Assembly (NCBI GenBank): GCA_050953425.1
Contig: JBMNMQ010000003.1
Location: 62,001 to 126,000 of the forward strand
Source: RUG100 sp050953425
Lineage (GTDB): Bacteria; Bacillota; Clostridia; Peptostreptococcales; Anaerovoracaceae
Direction of reading: 5' to 3'
Length of the DNA stretch: 64,000 bases
The notes under the pieces were generated by a model. That model saw only the letters and a list, made by a program, of their open reading frames with translations. It was not told the origin of the DNA and did no database searches. Below are positions 9,469-17,722 of the stretch, in pieces; within the stretch, counting starts at the first letter, position 1, and every line of letters starts with the position of its first letter. The translations under genes and the position numbers were made by a program.

Positions 9469-10050
9469 CTATCTTTTCCGCCCCAGACAGCGGTTCACTC
9501 GCTGCCGGTAGGCGGCGTATTCACTGCCGAAGGCTTTTCCCAGAAAAGCTTCCTCCACATACACGATCTGCAGGTGGAACATGACCATTGCCAGCACGGA
9601 GACGGCCAGCAGCACCCAGTTGAAGAACAGCAGCAGGATCCCCAGATACACCAGATCAAAACCGAGGAAAGCGGGGTTGCGGCTGATGCTGTAGATTCCG
9701 CCTGTGACCAGCTCCGTGTCGTCGCTTTCCGAGACGCCGGCCCGCCAGCTGTCCCGCATTGTCAGCGCCGAGGCGACAAAGATCGCATCCCCGGCCAGCG
9801 CGGCCGGAATGCCGAGGATCCTTGCGGGCAGAGGAAGGGGCGCGGTATTCAGAATGATACTACACAGTTCGATGACGGGCACCGCGCAGGCTGCGGCTTT
9901 CATCCACAGTTCGATGTGCTTCGCCCGGCCGTCTTTTCCCCGGCCGATCTGATCTGTTTGGATTCCCCTGCGTTTCTGGAGAATCATTTTCGTGAAATAG
10001 CAGCCGTAAAAAACGAGCAGAATGGCTGCCGCGATCAGCTGATACCGCAT
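9469..10050 (-). CDS. Isoprenylcysteine carboxyl methyltransferase-like integral membrane protein
   Basis: A protein of about 193 residues with four or more membrane segments. The C-terminal half has the ICMT/PEMT-type pattern: ELVTGGIYSISRNPAFLG (the R-N/H-P box) followed by hydrophobic segments and EEAFLGKAFGSEYAAY, including the conserved E-x-x-L and Y-x-x-Y elements. Such proteins use SAM to methylate membrane-associated substrates; bacterial substrates are mostly unknown. I chose the ATG at 10050; an upstream ATG at 10068 adds six residues. The much longer reading frame extending to 10473 runs through a DNA repeat array and is not credible. The gene converges with the clostripain pseudogene, only 14 bases apart. 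Confidence 0.82.
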   Translation of the reverse strand: MRYQLIAAAILLVFYGCYFTKMILQKRRGIQTDQIGRGKDGRAKHIELWMKAAACAVPVIELCSIILNTAPLPLPARILGIPAALAGDAIFVASALTMRDSWRAGVSESDDTELVTGGIYSISRNPAFLGFDLVYLGILLLFFNWVLLAVSVLAMVMFHLQIVYVEEAFLGKAFGSEYAAYRQRVNRCLGRKR

Positions 10051-10298
10051 TGTGCTTTCGACTCCCATCGTCCCGCGATACGATTGATCTGCGGGCGGGT
10101 ACCGCGCTGCGCATCGGCGCTGCCCGGCATCGGCCCTGTCCAGCATACCACGTTTTTGCGAAAATCGCATCGGGAAAAGCGAAGGCAGGGGCGGATGATT
10201 TATTCTTGTCGGCATCGCACTGATATGAGAAAAATATTCGGTGAGAGAAACACATTTTTCGTGCTCACTTTTATTGACAGTGCTGCACAGCTGCACAT

Positions 10299-10310
10299 TG
10301 ACAAGTACGA
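10299..10310 (+). repeat. Copy of the interspersed TGnCAAGTACGA motif
   Basis: TGACAAGTACGA lies just upstream of the 33-bp array. Related copies occur at 8004, 18077, 20714, 26463 and 30324. Confidence 0.5.
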
Positions 10311-10333
10311 TACATCTGCTGCGAAGTTGAAAG

Positions 10334-10465
10334 TTCGTGTAGAAAAATGTACTATGGAGCAGAGTGTTCGTGTAGAAAAATGTGATATAGTGGCAAAAGA
10401 TCGTGTAGAAAAATGCATGAAAAGCTTGCAAGATCGTGTAAAAAATGTAAGATAGGGTTAGAGAA
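10334..10465 (+). repeat. Four 33-bp direct repeats upstream of an AAA_14 ATPase gene
   Basis: The 17-base core WTCGTGTAGAAAAATGT begins at 10334, 10367, 10400 and 10433, exactly 33 bp apart. The last copy has one A fewer (GTGTAAAAAATG). Between cores are unlike 16-base segments, giving a repeat-spacer look. Thirty-three bases is about three helical turns, so repeated protein binding on one DNA face is possible. The array ends about 65 bases before the ATPase start codon. No other gene is seen in 10051-10531. Confidence 0.92.
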
Positions 10466-10531
10466 GCCCGCAAAACGTCGATTCTTCAGGCTTTATGGCA
10501 GTGCGGGCACCGGGAAAGGGGAAGAGATTTC

Positions 10532-11836
10532 ATGTACAGAAAAGTATATGACGAACTCTGTCAATGGAAAGATGACCCAGGGCGTAAACCTCTGATTGTC
10601 GAGGGCGCCAGACAGGTCGGGAAAACGTGGATCCTGAAGGAATTCGGCGCAAAGGAATTTAAAAACATGGTCTACGTTAACTGCGATCACAATCCGCAGA
10701 CAGAAGGCTTGTTCAGAGATTTTGACACGCAGCGGATCCTGCGGGTTTTATCGGCTGTTTCAGGTGAAACCATCACACCCGGTGAGACGTTCATCTTTCT
10801 CGACGAGATTCAGGAACAGCCGTTTGGGCTGACATCGCTGAAATATTTTTGTGAAAGCGCGAGGGAGTATCATATTGCAGCCGCCGGCAGCCTGCTCGGC
10901 TTGTCTGTTCACGAAGGGACGGGGTTTCCGGTCGGAAAAGCGGATGAAATCAAAATGCACCCCATGACGTTCGGGGAATTTCTGCAGGCCGTCGGGAAAA
11001 AGGGCATGGCCGATTTGCTGATGCAGGAAGATCCCGTCAATGTGTCGGCGCTCGGAGAAGCATTTATTGATCTGCTCAGGCAGTATTATTATGTCGGAGG
11101 GATGCCCGAAGCGGTGGCCGAATATGCCGACACGCAGAATTTGAAGAATGTCCGCAGGATTCAGAACAGGATTATCTCCGGTTATGAAAGGGATTTTTCC
11201 AAGCACATTCCCGCGAAGATTCTCCCGCGTGTCAGGATGGTCTGGAATGCGCTGCCTTCTCAGCTGGCAAAGGAAAACAAGAAATTCATATACGGCGCCC
11301 TGAAGAAAGGCGCCCGGGCAAAGGAATACGAGAAAGCGATCGACTGGCTGAAAAACGCCGGCCTTGTCTGTCCGGTAACACGAGTGAACAGTTTCACGAA
11401 GCCGCTTCATTTCTACGAAGATCCGGGTGCGTTCAAACTGTTTGCCGTTGATCTCGGTCTGCTCGGAGCGATGGCGCAAACAGATGCCGCGGATATTTTG
11501 ACACGCAATACCGGCTTTGTGGAATACAAGGGTGCATTCACCGAGCAGTATGTCGCACAGCAGATCCTGTCGTCGGCGCCGTACAAACTATATTATTATT
11601 CGCGGGACGACGCCCGGCTGGAGATTGACTTTGCCTGTCAGGCGGGAAATGCAATCGCGATCGAAGTCAAGGCAGAGGAAAATCTGCGGTCGAAGAGCCT
11701 GAAATCTGTGCTCGCGAAATATCCGGATCTTGTCGGATGGCGGTTTTCCCTGTCGGGATACCGGGAAGAGCAGAATATTACAAACATTCCGCTCTACCTG
11801 GTTGAGACGTGGATCGAAAAGATGGGAGAAGGGTGA
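10532..11836 (+). CDS. AAA_14 / DUF4143 family ATP-binding protein
   Basis: A 434-residue protein. Walker A is GARQVGKT (residues 25-32) and Walker B is TFIFLDEIQE (Asp91-Glu92), followed by the sensor-like AAAGSLLGLS. The C-terminal third is DUF4143, with a PD-(D/E)XK-like arrangement (LEIDFACQAG, then AIEVKAEEN). These ATPases are common and often multicopy in gut anaerobes, but their role is not settled; links to mobile elements or stress and defence have been suggested. The ATG is preceded by GGGGAAGAG. A four-copy 33-bp repeat array lies directly upstream and probably belongs to its control region. No partner gene is evident in the same transcript. Confidence 0.9.
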   Translation: MYRKVYDELCQWKDDPGRKPLIVEGARQVGKTWILKEFGAKEFKNMVYVNCDHNPQTEGLFRDFDTQRILRVLSAVSGETITPGETFIFLDEIQEQPFGLTSLKYFCESAREYHIAAAGSLLGLSVHEGTGFPVGKADEIKMHPMTFGEFLQAVGKKGMADLLMQEDPVNVSALGEAFIDLLRQYYYVGGMPEAVAEYADTQNLKNVRRIQNRIISGYERDFSKHIPAKILPRVRMVWNALPSQLAKENKKFIYGALKKGARAKEYEKAIDWLKNAGLVCPVTRVNSFTKPLHFYEDPGAFKLFAVDLGLLGAMAQTDAADILTRNTGFVEYKGAFTEQYVAQQILSSAPYKLYYYSRDDARLEIDFACQAGNAIAIEVKAEENLRSKSLKSVLAKYPDLVGWRFSLSGYREEQNITNIPLYLVETWIEKMGEG

Positions 11837-11899
11837 GAGCAAAGAGGCGAAAGCGCCGCTGCCACGGGAATATGCCGAACACCGCTGCAGAATGATCTA

Positions 11900-11947
11900 T
11901 TGCATTCGCAGCAGCGATGTGATATAAATAAGTTATACAAGTTATAC
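11900..11947 (+). promoter_or_regulatory. Promoter with tandem 9-bp repeat before the acyltransferase remnant
   Basis: TTGCAT (11900-11905) and TATAAA (11923-11928) are 17 bases apart. Immediately downstream the 9-mer AAGTTATAC is repeated head to tail (11930-11938, 11939-11947), a likely operator. Confidence 0.6.
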
Positions 11948-11972
11948 TTATCATACCTCGAGAGGCAGACGC

Positions 11973-12533
11973 ATGCACAGGATCTATCTGGACAATGTAC
12001 GCTGGGCGGCGGTCCTACTGGTGCTGATCTATCATGTCTGCTACCTGTTCAACGGCGTGGGCGTCCCGGGCGCCGTCCCGGGCGCGGCGAATATCCCCGC
12101 CTTTGACGCGCTGGAATATGTCGTCTACCCGTGGATCATGGTGCTGCTGTTTGTCGTGGCCGGGATGAGCGCGCGCTATTCGCTCGAGCGGCGGACGGCA
12201 AAGCAGTTCCTGCGGGAACGCGCGGCAAAGCGCTGTTGGAATACGGGGACGGCATTCTCCCGCCTGATGACAAGATCGAGCTGCGGAATCTATATTCTGC
12301 ATTACCCGGTTCTGATCGTCACCTGTTATCTGCTGACCACTGTGCTTGATCTGCCGGCCCCCCGGCAATTATATAGCGGCGCTGGCCGCCGGTTTTGCGG
12401 TGACGTTCGCGCTGTATGAAGGGATCCGCCGCATCCCGGTCGTGCGCTGTCTGGTGCTGGGAAGGAAGAAAGAAGATGGTGGAAACTCCGACGCACAGAA
12501 ACCCGGAAAGGCATCCGACAGGCAATGCAGGAG
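11973..12533 (+). pseudogene. Acyltransferase-3 family membrane protein, deleted and frameshifted
   Basis: The N-terminal 85 residues match the acyltransferase_3 family (LDNVRWAAVLLVLIYHVCY with the conserved D-x-R and catalytic-type His, then WIMVLLFVVAGMSARYSLERR). The centre of the protein, about 200 residues in normal members, is missing after about 12230. The C-terminal end resumes as SSCGIYILHYPVLIV. A run of six C at about 12357-12362 then shifts the frame; removing one C restores a natural continuation (NYIAALAAGFAVTFALYEGI). Intact relatives O-acylate cell-surface sugars. This copy should not be functional. Confidence 0.8.
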
Positions 12534-12560
12534 CAAAAAATTCAGGAGGAGGAAAATCAT

Positions 12561-12767
12561 ATGAAACGAAACAGACTGGCCGGCACGGCGACTGTCGGCG
12601 AAAAGGGGCAGATCGTCATTCCGAAGGCGATCCGGGACATGTTCGGCATCGAACCCGGCGACACGCTGATGATTCTCGCCGACAGCAGAAAGGGCATCGC
12701 GATCCCGCCGCAGGAGAAATTCGACGAACTCTACAAGCTGCTCGGTGAGGATGTTGAAAGGGACTGA
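12561..12767 (+). CDS. AbrB/SpoVT-type DNA-binding protein
   Basis: A 68-residue protein with the swapped-hairpin AbrB fold signature: GTATVGEKGQIVIPKAIRDMFGIEPGDTLMIL. It is the size of small transition-state regulators or of MazE-like antitoxins. The ATG at 12561 has an excellent GGAGGAGG eight to nine bases upstream, so longer upstream frames are rejected. No toxin-like gene follows. The neighbouring DNA downstream is a regulatory region with three palindromes. It may regulate its own or nearby genes; the target is unknown. Confidence 0.88.
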   Translation: MKRNRLAGTATVGEKGQIVIPKAIRDMFGIEPGDTLMILADSRKGIAIPPQEKFDELYKLLGEDVERD

Positions 12768-12790
12768 TCGCGATTGCGATTTCCACTGTC

Positions 12791-12891
12791 TTGACAGAAT
12801 ATAGCCGTTCGGCTAAAATCATGGTGAAAGTGGAGAGAAATAGCCGTACGGCTTAGCGACGATGAGAGCAGAGCGGATACGGCCGATCGGC
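12791..12891 (+). promoter_or_regulatory. Promoter with three GCCGnnCGGC palindromes spaced 39 bp
   Basis: TTGACA (12791-12796) and TAAAAT (12814-12819) are 17 bases apart, a near-consensus promoter. GCCGTTCGGC (12804-12813) fills the spacer, GCCGTACGGC lies at 12843-12852 and GCCGATCGGC at 12882-12891. The starts are exactly 39 bp apart. The first two extend to TAGCCGnnCGGCT. This is the layout of a repressor operator array. The nearest downstream regulator is the HipB-like gene at 13062. Bases 12892-13047 hold no clear gene. Confidence 0.8.
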
Positions 12892-13061
12892 AATATTCGT
12901 TCCTGAGTTTCTGCAAATCCTTCCACTCATCCACTCATTCCTGCAGTTGCAGGGATTCACCGCACGCAGCGGGAGCGGCTGAGGCGGATTCGGCTATTTG
13001 GTCATGAAGCGGATTATCGTGAGCAGCAGGAACGGGAAAGCAGGAACGGGAGGTACTTTTG

Positions 13062-13331
13062 ATGCGGAACGACGCAAGCATACATACGGCCGAGGAGTTC
13101 GGCCTGACCGTGCGCAGCAGACGGCGGGAAATCGGGTACACGCAGCAATATGTATCGGAAGCAACCGGCCTGAGTGCCAGCTTCATCTCCGATCTCGAAA
13201 ACGGCAAGGCGACGATTGAGCTCGGAAAGGCGATTTTTCTTGCCAATGTGCTTGGGCTGGATCTCCTGATGGTGCCGAGAGACCAACGCGGACAGAACCA
13301 TTCCGCGCGTTCGCGGCAGAACGGGGCCTGA
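13062..13331 (+). CDS. HipB-like XRE-family transcriptional regulator / antitoxin
   Basis: An 89-residue protein that is essentially one XRE helix-turn-helix: FGLTVRSRRREIGYTQQYVSEATGLSASFISDLENGKATIELGKAIFLANVLGLDLLMV. This is the typical pattern of HipB and other small antitoxins. GGGAGG precedes the ATG at 13062; an in-frame TTG at 13059 is not favoured. No hipA follows: only a 35-codon frame (13333-13440, MRELLMSIDKRK...) of unknown origin, perhaps a scrap of a deleted partner. It probably binds the GCCGnnCGGC palindromes upstream, by analogy with HipB autoregulation. That link is inference. Confidence 0.8.
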   Translation: MRNDASIHTAEEFGLTVRSRRREIGYTQQYVSEATGLSASFISDLENGKATIELGKAIFLANVLGLDLLMVPRDQRGQNHSARSRQNGA

Positions 13332-13460
13332 GATGAGAGAACTGCTGATGTCCATAGACAAACGGAAGGGCATAACGCAGGCGGCGCGTATCCGTGAACA
13401 GATTCTGCAGGCCTCCGGCTTCAAAAATTTGCGGCCGTGACGTTGTGCGCAGTGATACGC

Positions 13461-13551
13461 TGCGGCTCTGCAATGCACAGAGATGCGCTTTGATTGTAAT
13501 GCACTGCGGCTCTGCAATGCACAGAGATGCGCTTTGATTGTAATGCACTGC
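13461..13551 (+). repeat. Tandem duplication of a 44-bp unit
   Basis: Bases 13461-13504 are repeated without change at 13505-13548, followed by the first three bases of a third copy. It lies in the otherwise gene-free stretch between the HipB-like remnant region and the ureohydrolase. Confidence 0.92.
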
Positions 13552-13653
13552 CCGGTGAGCAGGCGATCTTTGCGCAGGGAGAAACCCGCACTGCTGAAAA
13601 GCAACGACAGTCATACAGCAATTATGCGCGATACGAGCGAAAAGGAGGGCGTT

Positions 13654-14577
13654 ATGCTGGATTTTTCTTCATTTCCACAGGCTTCCTGGCTGCGCTGGGC
13701 CGCCGCGCGGCCGGAGGATGCCGATCTGCTGATCATGGGCATCCCCTTTGACAACGCGGTCAGCCTCAACAAGGGCGCCGCGCAGGCACCAAAGCGTCTC
13801 CGCGATCTGTCCATCGATCTTTCCGACACCACCGAGGATTTTCACGAAATTCGGAAGGGGATTCTCTATGATTACGGAGACGTCCACTATGATCTGCATT
13901 GGGAGCGCTATTTTGCGCTGCTGCAGGAACGGGCCGAAGAACTGATGCGCACCGGACGGCGCTGCCTCTTTCTCGGCGGCGATCATTCCGTCACCATCCC
14001 GCTGCACAAAGCGTTCGGTGCCGTGCATCGGGAGGAAAAGATCGGCATTGTGCATATGGATGCGCACTACGACCTCTGTCCGGCTTACGACGGTTCGGCC
14101 TGGTCGCATGCCTGTACCGAGGCGCGGGCGCTCGAGGACGTCGTGCAGGGCAGGGATCTGACGTTTGTCGGCGTGCGCGTCGCAGAAGTTGACGAGCTCG
14201 AGCTGCTGCGCGCGCATCCGGACATCCGTACCTGGCGCGCCGCCGATGTGCACCGTGAAGGCGCGGAAGCTGTCGCGGAGGCGCTGCGCAGGCGCTATGA
14301 AAATTACGATGCCGTCTATTTGACGCTGGATATCGACGTGCTCGATCCCGCCTATGCGCCGGGCACCGGGACGCCGGCCTCCGGCGGCCTGACCAGTCGG
14401 GAACTGATCGAACTGTTTCGCCGGGTGCTGCGCACACTGCCGGTCCGGGCCATGGACCTCGTCGAGGTAGCGCCGCCGCTGGATGTCAATGACATCACGA
14501 GCTGGGCGGCACTGCGCATCATCCACGAGCTGTTCGGATTTGTGTCTGACAGCGGAAAGGATGCGATCCGCGGATGA
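13654..14577 (+). CDS. Ureohydrolase (arginase/agmatinase/formiminoglutamase family)
   Basis: A 307-residue cytoplasmic enzyme with all metal-binding motifs of the ureohydrolase superfamily: GGDHS (His111), MDAHYD (Asp136, His138, Asp140), and DIDVLDPAYAPGTGTPASGG (Asp226, Asp228). These bind the dinuclear manganese centre that attacks a guanidino or formimino group. Agmatinase and formimidoylglutamase cannot be separated by eye, although the PGTGTP form is common in agmatinases. The ATG at 13654 has AAAGGAGGG upstream. It lies before diaminopropionate ammonia-lyase with a 324-base gap containing a separate promoter, so they may share a role in nitrogen recovery without sharing a transcript. 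Confidence 0.9.
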   Translation: MLDFSSFPQASWLRWAAARPEDADLLIMGIPFDNAVSLNKGAAQAPKRLRDLSIDLSDTTEDFHEIRKGILYDYGDVHYDLHWERYFALLQERAEELMRTGRRCLFLGGDHSVTIPLHKAFGAVHREEKIGIVHMDAHYDLCPAYDGSAWSHACTEARALEDVVQGRDLTFVGVRVAEVDELELLRAHPDIRTWRAADVHREGAEAVAEALRRRYENYDAVYLTLDIDVLDPAYAPGTGTPASGGLTSRELIELFRRVLRTLPVRAMDLVEVAPPLDVNDITSWAALRIIHELFGFVSDSGKDAIRG

Positions 14578-14901
14578 AGAAACATTGAGGATAAAGCATC
14601 GTATCCCGGAGCAAACCCGCTTCAAAAACCGCTTCACGCGCCGCGGCTCCGTCCGGCTCGACCAGCAGCGTCAGAATCACCGGTGATACATTGATATGAA
14701 GACGGCCGGCGATCGGGGAAGCCGAAAGTGGGGGTGCTCTCTCTGTTTTCCGCTTTGCCTTCCTCTTTTGCAGACATCTGCAGATCTGCAGAAAACCGCG
14801 CGCGCAGGCTGTGAATATGCCCGTGAGATGATATAATCCAAGTACGTCGACATACTGCATCGAATCAAGGGTGCTGCAACGCACCTGTCAGGGAGGAATT
14901 C
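14578..14901. other. Intergenic region with promoter for dpaL
   Basis: TATAAT at 14832-14837 lies about 65 bases before the dpaL start, with no good -35. The reverse strand of 14600-14720 has a short protein-like stretch (LHINVSPVILTLLVEPDG) that I could not assign; it may be a gene remnant or chance. Confidence 0.4.
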
Positions 14902-16140
14902 ATGGAAGAGCGGATTCAATGCCTGCGCTGCCGGCATACGGCGGCGGGAGCCGGAGAACAGCCGGCCGCGGAACGGATCGCGGATTTCGGTGCGAAAGCG
15001 GCGGCCAAGGTCAACGCGTTTCACCGCAGCTTTCCCGGATATCGGCCGACGCCGCTGCTACATCTGAAAAATCTGGCGGCGGAGCTGGGCGTCCGGGACA
15101 TCTGCGTCAAGGACGAGAGTACCCGCTTCGGCCTCAATGCCTTCAAAGTGCTCGGCGGCAGTTACGCGCTGGGCATGTATATGGCGGAACGGCTGCACAA
15201 GGATATCAGCGAGCTGCCGTTTGACGTTCTGACCGGCGACGAGACGCGGCGCCGGATCGGCGATCTCACTTTTGTGACCGCGACGGACGGCAACCACGGC
15301 CGCGGCGTGGCCTGGACCGCGGCGCAGCTGCGGCAGAACTGCGTGGTCTATATGCCCGCGGGGAGCTCCCCGGAGCGGCTGGCCAATATCCGCGCGCAGG
15401 GCGCCGAGGCTTCGATCACGGATCTGAATTACGACGGGGCGGTGCGGCTGGCGGCGGCACAGGCGGAGAAAAACGGCTGGGTGCTGGTGCAGGACACCGC
15501 TTGGGACGGGAACGAGCAGATCCCGCGCTGGATCATGCAGGGCTATACGTCCATGGTTCATGAGATGGCGGAGCAGCTGGGCAGCGTAAAGCCCACCCAT
15601 GTGTTCCTGCAGGCCGGCGTGGGCGCCATGGCCGGCGCCGTCACGGCCTGTCTCTGCGACCGCTATCGGGGCGCGGAGAAGCCGATCGTTGTCATCGTCG
15701 AGCCGGAGGCGGCGGACTGCTTTTACCGCACGGCGAAAGCGGCCGACGGGCAGCGGCATTTCGTAACGGGGGAGATGTCGACGATCATGGCCGGGCTGGC
15801 TTGCGGCGAGCCGTGCACGATCGGCTGGGACATCCTGCGCGAAGAAGCCGATTATTTCGTCTCCATGCCCGACCGGGTCGCGGCCGTGGGGATGCGCGTA
15901 CTGAGCGGCAGCATCGGTGATGACCCGCGCGTGATCTCCGGCGAAAGCGGCGCCGCCGGCTTCGGCCTGGCGGTGACGGCACTGCGCGGCGCCAATGCGG
16001 GCCGGCTGCGCGAGCAGCTCGAGTTGAACAAAAACTCCGTCATCCTCTGCATCTCCACGGAGGGCGCCACCGACCGCGAGAACTGGCGGCGGATCGTGTG
16101 GGACGGAGCTTATGCGGCCGACCGGGTGACGGAAGACTGA
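14902..16140 (+). CDS. dpaL: Diaminopropionate ammonia-lyase
   Basis: A 412-residue fold-type II PLP enzyme. Lys82 in NAFKVLGGSYA is the predicted PLP Schiff-base residue. TATDGNHGRGVAWTA is the phosphate/substrate loop, QDTAWDGNEQIPRWIMQGY is a DpaL-specific stretch, and LQAGVGAMAGAV is the glycine-rich PLP phosphate loop. The enzyme converts 2,3-diaminopropionate to pyruvate and two ammonia. It is usually found with amino-acid or purine-degradation genes. Here a ureohydrolase lies upstream, consistent with nitrogen catabolism. GGGAGG precedes the ATG. Length is normal. It is followed closely by a broken Fic gene. Confidence 0.93.
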   Translation: MEERIQCLRCRHTAAGAGEQPAAERIADFGAKAAAKVNAFHRSFPGYRPTPLLHLKNLAAELGVRDICVKDESTRFGLNAFKVLGGSYALGMYMAERLHKDISELPFDVLTGDETRRRIGDLTFVTATDGNHGRGVAWTAAQLRQNCVVYMPAGSSPERLANIRAQGAEASITDLNYDGAVRLAAAQAEKNGWVLVQDTAWDGNEQIPRWIMQGYTSMVHEMAEQLGSVKPTHVFLQAGVGAMAGAVTACLCDRYRGAEKPIVVIVEPEAADCFYRTAKAADGQRHFVTGEMSTIMAGLACGEPCTIGWDILREEADYFVSMPDRVAAVGMRVLSGSIGDDPRVISGESGAAGFGLAVTALRGANAGRLREQLELNKNSVILCISTEGATDRENWRRIVWDGAYAADRVTED

Positions 16141-16155
16141 GGGACGGCGAGACCG

Positions 16156-16776
16156 GTGGAGAACCGCATTCGTTCGATGCACTCTTCCCCTGCCATCGAG
16201 CAGAATACGCTGACGCCGGAAGAGGTGACGGATGTGGTTGACGGAAAGAGGGCCCTCGGACCGCCGCAGGATATCCGCAAGGTTCGAAACGCTTATGAGG
16301 CATACGAAAAGTCGGCCGACCTTGACCCGTACAGCGTGGAGGACCTGCTCCGCGCGCATAAAATGCTGATGGAGGGGCTGACCCCGGATGCGGGGCGTTT
16401 TCGCGCAGAGAACGTCGGAGTGTATGCCGGAACGAAACTGATCCATGCTGGGACTCCGGCGAGATATGTTCCGGAACTGATCGAAAAATCGACAACCGGA
16501 GCGTCAGCGGATGCATCGCTGACGGAAACATCGAGTGAATCGTCGGGTGAAAAAGGTCGAGCTCCAAACCGACAAGATGTCGGTTTGAATGTCGGTTTGG
16601 GAGAGAAAATCCTGCGTCTGGCAGCTGCCGATCCGACGATGACGATACGGATCACGGCTGAGAAGCTCAATGTCACCACAAGAACCGTGGAGCGGGAGAT
16701 GAGCAAGCTGCGAAAGGACGGAAAAATAGAACGTGTTGGCGGTAAACGCTGCGGTCACTGGGAAATCAAAACTTGA
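16156..16776 (+). pseudogene. Fic-family protein lacking the catalytic core (in-frame deletion remnant)
   Basis: The frame encodes 206 residues. SSPAIEQNTLTPEEV matches the Fic inhibitory-helix pattern (S/T-x-x-x-E-x-N), and RALGPPQDIRKVRNAYEAYE to TPDAGRFRAENVGVY matches the start of the Fic domain. The catalytic HPFxxGNGR loop and following helices are gone. The sequence passes directly through a serine-rich stretch into a C-terminal winged helix (TIRITAEKLNVTTRTVEREMSKLRKDGKIERVGGKRCGHWEI). The N-terminal region is also shorter than normal and starts with GTG without a good ribosome site. AMPylation activity is impossible. A residual DNA-binding product cannot be excluded since the frame is intact. 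Confidence 0.8.
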
Positions 16777-16903
16777 TGGCTATGAAATGATGTTTGTGGA
16801 GTGAGCAGGGGCAATAATCATACAGGAGCACGATAGAGGAAAAGGATATCGACTGCGCCTGCGGCAGTGACTGCCGGGACCGGAATGGCAAGAGAGAAGA
16901 GTT

Positions 16904-17473
16904 ATGAAACGTGAAAGAACAGAAGCGAAAGCGTGCGATCAGGAATACCGATGCAATCAGAAAGGCGGCAGCGCAGCAGCGGCCAAAGTTCTGCTGGCGG
17001 CGCTGATTCTCTGCGTCGCTTTCAGCGCCCTGCTCACCGGATGCGGGGAGGAAGACCACGGCAAAGTCACGAAACTCGAGGCAAAGTGGGGCGGCTTTCA
17101 CTGGGCCGGCTACAAGATTGAGGACGGCGACAGATACGTCTTCTGCACGGCGACCTACGAAGACGGCACCACCGAGGATGTCGATGACTGGACGATGAAG
17201 AAACCGGTAAAAATTCCGAAGAAAAAGGGCATCAGCTTTTACGTCTATTACGGCGGGAAAAGGGCGAAGGCCACCGTCCCGCCGAAAGCGAAAGAAAACA
17301 GCGGCTCTTCCTCCGAGAGCAGGCCGCTGACCCGCGAGCAGAAAAACGCGATGCTCGCCGAGACGCTGAAGGAAAATTATCCGGGGCATGAACACGATTA
17401 TTATATCGACCTGCTGATGAACGAGGGCCTGACGGTGGAGGAAGCCGAGGAAGCGCTGAGCGGGTCGGACTGA
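16904..17473 (+). CDS. Putative lipoprotein
   Basis: A 189-residue protein with a lipobox: a long basic N-terminus, a hydrophobic stretch (VLLAALILCVAFSALLTGC) and Cys at about residue 46. The mature part has a compact beta-rich segment (KVTKLEAKWGGFHWAGYKIEDGD...) resembling small Ig-like or bacterial surface domains. It ends with a short helical region, LTVEEAEEALSGSD, similar to the Ltp-like host-cell-surface helices (YPGHEHDYYIDLLMNEGLT). Function unknown. It has AAGAGAGAAGAG before the ATG and a bidirectional terminator downstream. Confidence 0.75.
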   Translation: MKRERTEAKACDQEYRCNQKGGSAAAAKVLLAALILCVAFSALLTGCGEEDHGKVTKLEAKWGGFHWAGYKIEDGDRYVFCTATYEDGTTEDVDDWTMKKPVKIPKKKGISFYVYYGGKRAKATVPPKAKENSGSSSESRPLTREQKNAMLAETLKENYPGHEHDYYIDLLMNEGLTVEEAEEALSGSD

Positions 17474-17591
17474 CGGAGCGAATAACAGGCTGTGCGGGCG
17501 GACTGCATCGGCGGATGCGGGAGCATATAATAACCAAACTTTCCGTGCCGGCGAATACGCGAGTCGGCGAGCACTGCCGTCGGAGGGCGCG

Positions 17592-17638
17592 AAAAACTCC
17601 CGAGCCGGGCTGATCTGCCGCGCGGCTGCGGGAGTTTT
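17592..17638. terminator. Bidirectional terminator between converging genes
   Basis: AAAAACTCCCG (17592-17602) and CGGGAGTTTT (17629-17638) form a stem with A-run and T-run on either side. It serves the lipoprotein gene on the plus strand and the small membrane protein gene on the minus strand. Confidence 0.8.
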
Positions 17639-17722
17639 CAAGGAGCTTTGGGAGCTGCTGCAGCGCATCCCCGGCGTTTTCAAGATCCATAACAGTACGC
17701 TGTGCGGCCCTTTTGTTAATTC

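Noticed and set aside
10334..10465. CRISPR array
   Set aside because: Repeat-like and spacer-like parts are only 17 and 16 bases, with four copies and no cas genes nearby.
10051..10473. N-terminal extension of the ICMT-like gene with repeated FFYT peptides
   Set aside because: It translates the 33-bp DNA array; a shorter start with normal membrane-protein sequence is better.
12561..13331. AbrB-HipB as a toxin-antitoxin pair
   Set aside because: Both products look DNA-binding and no toxin is seen; the genes also have separate ribosome sites and a promoter between them.
15058..16446. 462-residue minus-strand ORF over dpaL
   Set aside because: Shadow frame in GC-rich DNA; DpaL motifs are on the plus strand.
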